The translations under genes and the position numbers were made by a program. A stretch of DNA of 5,382 nucleotides, from positions 1-5,382 of the forward strand of contig JAUVBO010000302.1 of the NCBI GenBank assembly GCA_030591195.1, given 5' to 3'. Origin of the DNA: Pseudomonadota bacterium (GTDB lineage: Bacteria; Myxococcota; Polyangia; GCA-2747355; JACKDQ01). The notes below the pieces were generated by a model. It saw only the letters and a program-made list of their open reading frames with translations. It did not search any database and was not told the origin of the DNA. This document shows positions 1-5,295 of the stretch, one piece after another; position 1 is the stretch's first letter, and each line of letters opens with the position of its first letter.

Positions 1-126
1 ATGCACCTCCTCAGACCCGCCAACAGCAAGAGCGCCTGGTTTGCCCTCGACCCGGCCAGGCCGGTGGAGACGCCGCTGTGGCCGAGGGCCTTCCGCTGGG
101 CCGAGCTGCGCCGCTTCAAGCACTAG
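1..126 (+). CDS. 3' end of an unrecognised gene (or 41-codon ORF)
   Basis: An open frame runs from the first base of the window to a TAG stop at 124-126, giving 41 residues. It happens to begin with ATG at position 1, but no upstream sequence is available to show a ribosome binding site, so it is most simply read as the tail of a longer gene. The peptide is rich in Arg, Pro and Trp and ends in WAELRRFKH. I do not recognise a family. It lacks the terminal aromatic residue expected of a TonB-dependent receptor, so it is not obviously the outer-membrane partner of the importer that follows. The gap to the next gene is 79 nt on the same strand, so co-transcription is possible. Confidence 0.45.
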   Translation: MHLLRPANSKSAWFALDPARPVETPLWPRAFRWAELRRFKH

Positions 127-154
127 CCACCGCGGGCATCCTCGTCGCGACGCT

Positions 155-201
155 GAGGCGGCGCGCGATTGCGCCGCCCCGCCTCCTGTGCGATGAGGAG
201 G
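155..201 (+). promoter_or_regulatory. Competing hairpins that can mask the btuF ribosome binding site
   Basis: The leader holds three mutually dependent stems. An 8-bp perfect stem pairs 157-164 with 171-178 around a 6-nt loop. A 6-bp stem pairs CCTCCT (182-187) with AGGAGG (196-201), the Shine-Dalgarno sequence of the gene at 206, around an 8-nt loop. A third, 7-bp stem pairs GAGGCGG (155-161) with CCGCCTC (179-185); it destroys both others and would free the Shine-Dalgarno sequence. This is the geometry of a translational on/off switch. The base pairing is directly visible; that it regulates anything is inference, and GC-rich DNA forms stems easily. I find no B12-box or other ligand-binding core, and the 79-nt gap is too short for a standard cobalamin riboswitch. 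Confidence 0.4.
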
Positions 202-205
202 GACG

Positions 206-1186
206 ATGAAGCGGGCGAAGGTATGGTGGCTCGCCGGGGTGCTGGCCCTGGCGCTCGGACCGGCAGCCAGCGGCGGCTGCAGATGGTCCGCCGTCCGGCC
301 GATCGCCGACGCATCGCCCCCACCGGGCGCCGGCGCGATCACCATCACCGACGATCTCGGCCGCGAGGTGAAGCTCGTCCGGCCTGCCCGGCGCATCGCC
401 TCGCTCTCGCCCTCCCACAGCGAGATCCTCCACGCCATCGGCTGCGGCGGCCAGATCGTGCTTCGTGACCGTGCCTCGGACTTTCCGCGCTCGATCCGCT
501 CGCGGCCAGCCACCGACCCCTTCCGCCTCTCACCCGACCACCTGGCAGGCTTTTCACCGGATCTGGTGCTGCTGAGCCACCACGACCCGGGGAGGCTCGC
601 GGCCCTCGAGCGGATCGAGCTGCCGGTCGCTGTGCTCGACCCGCCGACGTTCGAGCGCGTGCTGACCAACATCGTCACCATCGGCCGACTCTGCGGCCGC
701 GAGGACCAGGCCAAGCGCCTCGCGGCTCGCCTGCGCCAGCGGTTCGAGCGCGTCAAGCGGGCGCAGAGCGGGCGGCGCCGGCTCAGGGTCTACATCGAGA
801 TCGACGGCTCGGATCCGGCGCGGCCGTGGACCGCCGGGCCGCGATCCTTCGTCGGGCACCTGGTCCGGCTCGCCGGCGGCGACAACGTCATCGGCACGGT
901 CACCGAGCGCGCCTACATCCAGGTCAGCGCCGAGACGATCGTCCGCGCCGACCCGGAGGTAATCGTCTTCGCCGGCACCGGCCCGGCCGCTACCGCTGGT
1001 GACGGACTGGCGCGCCTGCGACGACGACGCGGCTGGCAGCAGATCACCGCGGTCAAGGCCGGGCGGGTGATCGACCGGATCCACGCCGACCTGCTGTCGA
1101 GGCCCGGTCCCCGGCTGGTCGACGGGCTCGAGGCCCTCGCCGCGGCGCTGCACCCCGGATCGGCCGAGCAGCGAGGGGCGCGGTGA
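206..1186 (+). CDS. btuF: BtuF-like periplasmic corrinoid/iron-chelate-binding protein of an ABC importer
   Basis: This is the 326-residue substrate-binding component of a class II ABC importer (PF01497-type fold). The ATG at 206 follows AGGAGG (196-201) with a short 4-nt spacer. Residues 1-25 form an export signal: basic MKRAK, a hydrophobic core, then SGGC with Cys25. The lipobox is atypical because Ser replaces the usual Leu at -3, so lipid attachment is uncertain. The binding domain starts near residue 45 with DDLGREV, followed by RIASLSPSHSEILHAIG (63-79). Glu73 and Glu243 (VSAETI) sit where BtuF carries the two Glu that dock on BtuC Arg residues. SDFP (91-94), PWTAG (207-211) and the C-terminal RPGPRLVDGLEALAAAL resemble the E. 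coli BtuF segments SDYP, PFTSG and the terminal helix, which favours a corrinoid. A siderophore or haem remains possible. Its stop overlaps the permease start. Confidence 0.8.
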   Translation: MKRAKVWWLAGVLALALGPAASGGCRWSAVRPIADASPPPGAGAITITDDLGREVKLVRPARRIASLSPSHSEILHAIGCGGQIVLRDRASDFPRSIRSRPATDPFRLSPDHLAGFSPDLVLLSHHDPGRLAALERIELPVAVLDPPTFERVLTNIVTIGRLCGREDQAKRLAARLRQRFERVKRAQSGRRRLRVYIEIDGSDPARPWTAGPRSFVGHLVRLAGGDNVIGTVTERAYIQVSAETIVRADPEVIVFAGTGPAATAGDGLARLRRRRGWQQITAVKAGRVIDRIHADLLSRPGPRLVDGLEALAAALHPGSAEQRGAR

Positions 1187-2217
1187 TGCCCGCCCGCCGC
1201 AGCACCATCCCGTGGACCCTCGCGCTGATCGGCCTCGCCGCCCTCGCCGCGTGGGTCGCCGTGGGGCTCGGCAGCGCCGAGGGACAGCTCACCTTCCGCG
1301 GCGACTGGCTCGGTGCGCTGCTCGGGGGCGATCGGGGTGGCGAGATCGACCAGCGCCTGGTGATCCACTGGCGACTGCCGCGAGCCGCGGCGGCGCTGCT
1401 GGTCGGTGGCGCCCTGGCGCTGGCGGGACTGGTGCTCCAGGCGGTGACCCGCAACCCGCTCGCCGACCCCTACCTGCTCGGCATCTCGGGCGGCGCGGGG
1501 CTGGCGGTGGTGCTGGTTCGCTGCGTGCTCGCCAGCGACGCCGGCGCCTGGTGGCTGACGCCGCTGGCGGCCTTTGGCGGCGCCGCGGCAGCGAGCGTCT
1601 TCGTGCTCACCCTCGCCCGGGGCAGCGGCGGCCGGGTCACGGTGCTCGGGTTGATCCTCGCCGGCGTGGTGGTCAACGCCCTCTGCGCCGCGCTGATGGC
1701 CTTCATCCTCGCCCGGCTCGACCCGTTCCGGCTACGGATCACCACCCTCTGGCTCATCGGAGGCATCGGCTACGCCAGCTGGCTCCAGCTGGCGCTGGTG
1801 GCCTGCGGCGTGCTGGTCGCCGCCGTCTGGCTGCGCGCCGACGCCCACCGGCTCAACACCTTCGCCCTCGGCGCCGACGCGGCCCAAAGCGTGGGGGTCG
1901 ACGCCCAGCGCTTGCTGCGCCGCGCCGCCGGCCTCAGCAGCCTGCTCACCGCCCTCGGCGTCTCGCTCGGCGGCCTGCTCGGCTACGTCGGGCTGATCGT
2001 GCCCCACGCGGTGCGGCTGCTGGTCGGCCAGGATCTGCGCCGAAGCCTACCGGCGGCGATGGGCGCCGGGTCGCTGCTGCTGATCGTCGCCGACACCGCA
2101 GCGCGGACCGCCTTCGCCCCCGAGGAGCTGCCCGTGGGGGTGCTGACCGCCCTGGTCGGCTGCCCGGTGTTGCTGGTGCTGCTCAAGGCTCAGCTTCGCG
2201 GCGGAGATCGGCGATGA
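1186..2217 (+). CDS. btuC: FecCD/BtuC-family ABC importer permease
   Basis: This is the inner-membrane permease, 343 residues, the usual size for BtuC/FhuB-half/FecCD proteins (PF01032), and would act as a homodimer with about ten helices per subunit. I chose the ATG at 1186 because AGGGG (1174-1178) lies 7 nt upstream and TGATG overlaps the previous stop; an in-frame GTG at 1183 is the alternative. Numbered from the ATG, visible hallmarks are RLPR (63-66), the glycine-rich helix ending in LQ, RNPLADPYLLGISGGA (89-104), LGAD (228-231), and GYVGLIVPHAVR (266-277) followed by the region that forms the coupling loop to the ATPase. The first helix spans about residues 10-30. The gene overlaps both neighbours, so translation of the three subunits is coupled. 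The family assignment is firm; the substrate is inferred from the binding protein. Confidence 0.9.
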   Translation: MPARRSTIPWTLALIGLAALAAWVAVGLGSAEGQLTFRGDWLGALLGGDRGGEIDQRLVIHWRLPRAAAALLVGGALALAGLVLQAVTRNPLADPYLLGISGGAGLAVVLVRCVLASDAGAWWLTPLAAFGGAAAASVFVLTLARGSGGRVTVLGLILAGVVVNALCAALMAFILARLDPFRLRITTLWLIGGIGYASWLQLALVACGVLVAAVWLRADAHRLNTFALGADAAQSVGVDAQRLLRRAAGLSSLLTALGVSLGGLLGYVGLIVPHAVRLLVGQDLRRSLPAAMGAGSLLLIVADTAARTAFAPEELPVGVLTALVGCPVLLVLLKAQLRGGDRR

Positions 2218-2978
2218 CGGCGACCTTGCCGCTCTGCACCGAGGCCCTCGGGTGGGGCCACCGCGGGGGGCCGCTGCTCGGCAGCGACCTGACCCTGACC
2301 CTGCAGCCCGGTGAGGCGGTGGCGGTGGTCGGCCCGAACGGCGTCGGCAAGACGACCCTGTTGCGCACCATCGCCGGCGTGCTGCCACCGCGGGGCGGAC
2401 AGGCACACCTCTCGGGCGACGACCCCTGGCGCGCGGCGCCCGAGCTTCGCGCCAGGCGGGTGGCGATGCTGCCCCAGTCGCCGGCGGTGGACCTCGACCT
2501 CGCCGTGGTCGAGCTGGTCGAGCTCGGCCGCACTGCACACCTCGGGGCCTGGGGCAGACCGCGACCAGCCGACCGGGTGGCGGTGGCCCGGGCGCTCGCC
2601 GCCTGCGCGCTCGAGGCCGAGGCCGCTCGCCGGCTCGGCGAGATCAGCGGCGGCGAGCGGCAGCGGGCACAGATCGCGATGACCCTCGCCCAGGCGGCGC
2701 CGCTGCTGCTGCTCGACGAGCCGACGAGCCACCTGGATCTGCGTCACCGGCACCTGCTGTTCGAGCTGCTCGGCCGGCTGCGCGCCGAGGAGGGGCTGGC
2801 GATGGTCATGGTCCTGCACGAGCTGGTCGACGCCTTCGCCGAGTGTGACCGGGTGCTGGTGCTCACCGGTGACCGCCCGCTCGAGCTCCGCGCCCCCGTG
2901 GACGACCGCACGCGCCGTCGACTCGCCACCGCGTTCGACGTACCGGTGGAGCGGATCCCGCCCCTCGGCAGCGGATGA
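2214..2978 (+). CDS. btuD: BtuD/FecE-family ABC importer ATPase
   Basis: This is the cytoplasmic nucleotide-binding subunit, 254 residues, a normal size for the family. The ATG at 2214 overlaps the permease stop by four bases (ATGA), with GGAGA (2203-2207) 6 nt upstream. All ATP-binding-cassette motifs are intact and in order: Walker A GPNGVGKTT (40-48), Q-loop Gln88 in MLPQSP, signature ISGGERQR (144-151), Walker B LLLLDEP (164-170) with catalytic Glu169, D-loop SHLD (172-175) and H-loop His202 in VLHE. The SGGERQR signature is typical of BtuD/FecE/HmuV ATPases. It would power import through the permease encoded just before it. A start further upstream in the same frame is open but lies inside the permease gene and has no homologous sequence. 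The ATPase alone cannot tell B12 from iron-chelate transport. Confidence 0.9.
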   Translation: MTATLPLCTEALGWGHRGGPLLGSDLTLTLQPGEAVAVVGPNGVGKTTLLRTIAGVLPPRGGQAHLSGDDPWRAAPELRARRVAMLPQSPAVDLDLAVVELVELGRTAHLGAWGRPRPADRVAVARALAACALEAEAARRLGEISGGERQRAQIAMTLAQAAPLLLLDEPTSHLDLRHRHLLFELLGRLRAEEGLAMVMVLHELVDAFAECDRVLVLTGDRPLELRAPVDDRTRRRLATAFDVPVERIPPLGSG

Positions 2979-2983
2979 GCTCC

Positions 2984-3012
2984 TTGCAATCGCCCCCGGG
3001 TGTGACCATAGT
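2984..3012 (+). promoter_or_regulatory. Candidate sigma-70-type promoter for the HAD/nucleotidyltransferase pair
   Basis: TTGCAA (2984-2989) and CATAGT (3007-3012) each match four of six bases of the -35 and -10 consensus and are separated by exactly 17 nt. They sit just after the ATPase stop, in one of the few AT-containing patches of the window. Transcription would begin near 3019, giving a leader of about 55 nt. The match is moderate and unconfirmed, but its placement suggests that the next two genes are transcribed separately from the importer operon. Confidence 0.4.
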
Positions 3013-3025
3013 CCTGCGGCCTGTC

Positions 3026-3066
3026 CCCCGCTCGGCGAACGATCGGGGAGAGCACGGCACCGAGCG
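3026..3066 (+). other. Alternative stem-loops in the HAD gene leader
   Basis: CGCTCGG (3029-3035) can pair with CCGAGCG (3060-3066), a 7-bp stem that ends at the weak Shine-Dalgarno GAAG (3066-3069). CCCCG (3026-3030) can instead pair with CGGGG (3044-3048). The two stems share bases and exclude one another. No T-run follows either, so a factor-independent terminator for the importer operon is not supported. The structures may be incidental in DNA of this composition. Confidence 0.25.
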
Positions 3067-3074
3067 AAGATCAC

Positions 3075-3749
3075 ATGACTGACGATCGTCGATTCTCGCC
3101 CGCCCCTACCGTGGTGATGTTCGATCTCGACGGGACCCTGATCGATACCATGGGCGGCTTCGCCGACATCGCCGCCGAGTGTATCGAGGCCAACTTCGAG
3201 ATGCCGAGCTCCGAGGCGCGGCGGCGTTACCTGCAGACCTCCGGGATCCCCTTCCGCCACCAGCTCGAGGTGATCTTCCCCGGCGACGCACGCAACGACG
3301 AGACCTCCGACACCTTCGAGCACCGCAAGCGGTCGATCTGTGAGGCCGCCAAGCTACCGCCCGAGACCGTCGCGGCGCTCGAGGCCCTGCGCCAGCGCGG
3401 CCTGCGGCTGGTGCTCTCGTCCAACTCGGCCCAGCACTACGTCGACGAGTTCGCCGGGCGGGCGGCCTTCTCCTTCGATCTGGCCCTCGGACACGGCGAC
3501 GGGCTGGGCAAGGGCGAGCCCCACGTCAAGCACGTCTGCGAGACCTGGGGCATCGAGCGTGCGGCGATCCTCTTCGTCGGTGATTCGCTCAAGGACGGCG
3601 AGCTGGCCGGCGACACCGGCCTGCCCTTCGTCGGGCGCACCGGGACCTTCACCCGCGAGCAGTTCGCCGTCGCGCATCCTGGCGCGCCGGTGATCGACGC
3701 CATCGGCGAGCTGCTGGCCCTGCTCGGCGGCAGCGGCGCGGCCGCCTGA
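3075..3749 (+). CDS. HAD-superfamily phosphatase (phosphoglycolate-phosphatase-like)
   Basis: This is a 224-residue cytoplasmic haloacid-dehalogenase-type hydrolase, most like the HAD_2 group that includes phosphoglycolate phosphatases. All four motifs are present: motif I FDLDGT with nucleophile Asp17 and acid/base Asp19, motif II LVLSSNS (112-118), motif III Lys146 in GKGEPH, and motif IV FVGDSLKDG with metal-binding Asp170 and Asp174. The helical cap lies between motifs I and II, about residues 22-95, as in subfamily I, and should set the substrate. The start ATG has only a weak Shine-Dalgarno (GAAG, 3066-3069). The stop is 16 nt before a nucleotidyltransferase gene, so the two are very likely co-transcribed and work in one pathway, probably on a phosphorylated sugar, polyol or alcohol. 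The exact substrate cannot be read from the sequence. Confidence 0.85.
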   Translation: MTDDRRFSPAPTVVMFDLDGTLIDTMGGFADIAAECIEANFEMPSSEARRRYLQTSGIPFRHQLEVIFPGDARNDETSDTFEHRKRSICEAAKLPPETVAALEALRQRGLRLVLSSNSAQHYVDEFAGRAAFSFDLALGHGDGLGKGEPHVKHVCETWGIERAAILFVGDSLKDGELAGDTGLPFVGRTGTFTREQFAVAHPGAPVIDAIGELLALLGGSGAAA

Positions 3750-3765
3750 CCAAGCAGGGGGGACG

Positions 3766-4491
3766 ATGCAAGCGATCATCATGGCAGCCGGCATGGGAAT
3801 TCGGCTCAAGGACCTGACCGAGAGCAAGCCCAAGGCGCTGGTCGAGGTGGCCGGCCGAACCCTGATCGAGCGGGCCCTTGGCTTCGCCCGCCAGGCGGGC
3901 GTCGACCGGCGGATCGTCGTCGGCGGCTTCTGCTACGCTGACCTCGAGGCGCGAGTCCGCGGCGCCGACGAGGGGGCGCTGGTGGTGGAGAACGCCGACT
4001 TCCGCCGGGGCAACCTGCTGTCGATGAAGGCCGGCTACCCGACCCTCGAGCCGGGCGGGTTCCTGCTGATGAACACCGACCACATCTACCCCGAGGCGGT
4101 GGCGCGGATCGTCGCCGACGCCGCCGGCAGCGCCACCGAGGTCACGGCCTTCTGCGACTTCGACCGGCCGCTCGGCGCCGACGACATGAAGGTCGAGCTA
4201 GACGAGACCCGACGAGTGGTGACGATGTCCAAGCAGCTCGAGCGCTGGGACGCCGGCTACGTCGGGATGACCTACGTCCCCGGCGACCGGCGCGAGGCCT
4301 ACGCCGCCGCGGTGGAGGCCACCGCCGGCTCGCTCGGCGAAGCGGCCAACGTCGAGAGCGTGCTCTGCCAGCTCGCCAGCGAGGGCGCACGCCCGGTGAT
4401 CGCTGACATCAGCGGCCACGGCTGGCACGAGGTCGACGAGCCGTGGGAGCGCGATCGCGCCGAGCAGGCGATCTCCAGCCAAGACCGCTGA
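3766..4491 (+). CDS. IPCT-like nucleotidyltransferase (sugar/polyol-phosphate cytidylyltransferase type)
   Basis: This is a 241-residue single-domain NTP transferase that would join a nucleotide, probably CMP, to a phosphorylated polyol, sugar or alcohol. The N-terminal signature MAAGMGIRL (6-14) and SKPKALVEVAG (20-30) binds the NTP. GNLLSM (82-87), the metal-site Asp105 in MNTDHIYP, Lys142 in DDMKV, Lys156 in MSKQLERWDAGYVGM, and WHEVDEP with Asp224 follow in order. The DHIY, K-x-L-x-x-x-D-x-G and late WHEVD segments resemble the cytidylyltransferase domain of inositol-1-phosphate cytidylyltransferase more than hexose-1-phosphate enzymes; LicC-type phosphocholine cytidylyltransferase is the next best reading. 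Unlike many IPCTs it is not fused to a membrane phosphotransferase. The ATG follows a long G-rich Shine-Dalgarno (AGGGGGG, 3756-3762). The nucleotide and substrate are inferred. Confidence 0.8.
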   Translation: MQAIIMAAGMGIRLKDLTESKPKALVEVAGRTLIERALGFARQAGVDRRIVVGGFCYADLEARVRGADEGALVVENADFRRGNLLSMKAGYPTLEPGGFLLMNTDHIYPEAVARIVADAAGSATEVTAFCDFDRPLGADDMKVELDETRRVVTMSKQLERWDAGYVGMTYVPGDRREAYAAAVEATAGSLGEAANVESVLCQLASEGARPVIADISGHGWHEVDEPWERDRAEQAISSQDR

Positions 4492-4494
4492 GAC

Positions 4495-4510
4495 CGCCCC
4501 TCACGGGGGG
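4495..4510 (+). terminator. Weak hairpin after the nucleotidyltransferase stop
   Basis: CCCC (4497-4500) and GGGG (4505-4508) form a 4-bp stem with loop TCAC; one more pair (4495 with 4510) follows a G-G mismatch. It starts three bases after the stop codon. A pyrimidine-rich but not T-only stretch follows. It could mark the transcript end of the two-gene unit, but lacks the T-run of a classic factor-independent terminator. Confidence 0.2.
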
Positions 4511-4572
4511 ACATCTCTCGTCCTCCCTACATGTCAGGAGCTCGACACACGCCCGACAGCGGTTGGACGGAT

Positions 4573-4616
4573 CTGTCGATCGACCTGTCAGGCGACCTGT
4601 CGATCTGTCAGGCGAC
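4573..4616 (+). repeat. 12-bp tandem repeat array with GTC-N4-GAC dyads
   Basis: Four adjacent units share the form CTGTC-N4-GAC: CTGTCGATCGAC (4573-4584), CTGTCAGGCGAC (4585-4596), a truncated CTGTCGAT (4597-4604) and CTGTCAGGCGAC (4605-4616). The order is A-B-A'-B, and the third unit lacks its last four bases. Each full unit contains inverted half-sites GTC and GAC spaced by 4 nt; the first, GTCGATCGAC (4575-4584), is a perfect 10-bp palindrome. An opposite-facing CGACAG lies at 4554-4559. The array ends 26 bp before the -24 element of the sigma-54-type promoter, so a transcription-factor binding array is the natural reading, though no regulator is identified. Confidence 0.6.
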
Positions 4617-4641
4617 GCCGTTGTCTTCAGGAAGTTACGGC

Positions 4642-4658
4642 TTGGCCCGGGCGATGCA
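4642..4658 (+). promoter_or_regulatory. Sigma-54-type (-24/-12) promoter
   Basis: TTGGCCCGG (4642-4650) and ATGCA (4654-4658) match the RpoN consensus YTGGCACGR-N3-TTGCW at all but two defined positions (C for A at 4647, A for T at 4654). The invariant GG (4644-4645) and GC (4656-4657) are separated by exactly 10 nt. Transcription should begin about 12 nt after the GC, near 4669, which places the Shine-Dalgarno GAGGAG (4681-4686) and the ATG (4694) within a short leader of about 25 nt. Transcription from such a promoter requires an AAA+ enhancer-binding activator, and the repeat array just upstream is a candidate site for it. No such activator gene is in the window. Confidence 0.6.
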
Positions 4659-4693
4659 TTCGCCGTCTCCGTCCGCCTACGAGGAGCCTGCCG

Positions 4694-5284
4694 ATGACCA
4701 ACACCAACCAAAACACGCTACGGCGCCGACTCGCCACCGCCCTGGCTGCCATCGCCTGTCTGTCGAGCCTGCTGGTCGCCGCCCGGCCGGCCCGAGCGGC
4801 TCAGCCCCAGATCGAGAGAGCGCCGCTGCCCACCCTGCGCCACGACGTGCGCCTCAACTTCGGCTACGCCTCGGCCGTGGGCTTCGCCGGCATGACCTAC
4901 ACCTTCTCGCCGGCGCCCGTGCTCGAGCTCGAGGGCGGCGTGGGCTACGGCTACTCCGGAGTCCAGCTCTCGCTGATGCCCAAGCTCAGCGTCGGCAGCG
5001 AGCACCACCGGTTCATCGCCGGCGTCGGTCTGTCGGCCAGCCTCGATCCCGAGCGAGCAGAGACGCTTCACACCGGGGCGTGGCTCAACGCCGAGATCGG
5101 CTACACCTACCGCGGGGCCGGCCGCCTCTCGCTGCTGATCGCCGGCGGCGTCACCGCCGGCCTCGGCGGCAAGATGCACGCGCTGTGCATCATGGACTGC
5201 GACCCCTCGAGGACGGGCCCCGGGATCGACGTAGCCGGCAAGGTCGCGCCCCAGTTTCGCGTCGCCTCCGGTTGGTGGTTCTGA
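4694..5284 (+). CDS. Small outer-membrane beta-barrel protein, function unknown
   Basis: A 196-residue secreted protein. The ATG at 4694 has an excellent Shine-Dalgarno, GAGGAG (4681-4686), with a 7-nt spacer. A signal peptide is clear: basic RRR at 10-12, a hydrophobic stretch at 13-30, then ARA with likely cleavage after Ala35. Cys22 lies inside the hydrophobic core, so a lipoprotein is unlikely. The mature part of about 160 residues shows alternating polar/hydrophobic stretches (near 50-59, 62-70, 75-86, 90-101, 105-116, 126-139, 143-156 and 186-196) with abundant Gly and aromatic residues. It ends in SGWWF, with the terminal Phe expected of a substrate of the Bam assembly machinery. An eight-stranded barrel of OmpA/OmpW size fits. 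A Cys165-x3-Cys169 pair in a presumed loop could form a disulfide. I do not recognise a specific family, so the role is unknown. Confidence 0.75.
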   Translation: MTNTNQNTLRRRLATALAAIACLSSLLVAARPARAAQPQIERAPLPTLRHDVRLNFGYASAVGFAGMTYTFSPAPVLELEGGVGYGYSGVQLSLMPKLSVGSEHHRFIAGVGLSASLDPERAETLHTGAWLNAEIGYTYRGAGRLSLLIAGGVTAGLGGKMHALCIMDCDPSRTGPGIDVAGKVAPQFRVASGWWF

Positions 5285-5295
5285 CCGACAGGTCG
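5283..5295 (-). repeat. Inverted copy of the upstream repeat, next to the barrel gene stop
   Basis: Read on the minus strand, 5283-5294 is GACCTGTCGGTC, which differs at one base from GACCTGTCGATC in the upstream array (4594-4605). CGACAGGTCG (5286-5295) is the exact reverse complement of CGACCTGTCG (4593-4602). It therefore faces the array across the gene and overlaps the TGA. It may be a further binding site or a chance match. Confidence 0.3.

Noticed and set aside
126..205. Cobalamin riboswitch before btuF (GCCAC at 126-130 resembles part of a core element)
   Set aside because: The fragment is only five bases and overlaps the upstream stop codon. No B12-box is seen, and the gap is far shorter than the usual riboswitch of about 200 nt.
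554..1368. Minus-strand open frames antisense to the binding-protein gene
   Set aside because: They are shadows caused by the scarcity of stop codons at high GC; no plausible start signals or protein motifs are present.
1212..2213. Upstream extension of the ATPase frame inside the permease gene
   Set aside because: The extension is Arg/Pro/Ala-rich and unlike any ATPase, while the permease frame carries all FecCD hallmarks. The ATGA overlap at 2214 is the natural start.
2190..3323. Long 377-codon open frame on the minus strand across the ATPase gene, the intergenic gap and the start of the HAD gene
   Set aside because: Its product has no recognisable motifs and has the Arg/Gly/Ala/Gln-rich low-complexity look of antisense frames in GC-rich DNA, while the plus strand encodes intact ABC and HAD motifs.
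200..3768. Identical GGGACGATG at two gene starts (200-208 and 3760-3768)
   Set aside because: A G-rich Shine-Dalgarno followed closely by ATG explains the resemblance; nothing beyond the nine bases is shared.
4756..4765. Two further CTGTC copies inside the signal-peptide coding region of the barrel gene
   Set aside because: They lack the N4-GAC partner and fall in ordinary coding sequence for Cys-Leu-Ser-Ser, so they are not counted as part of the array.
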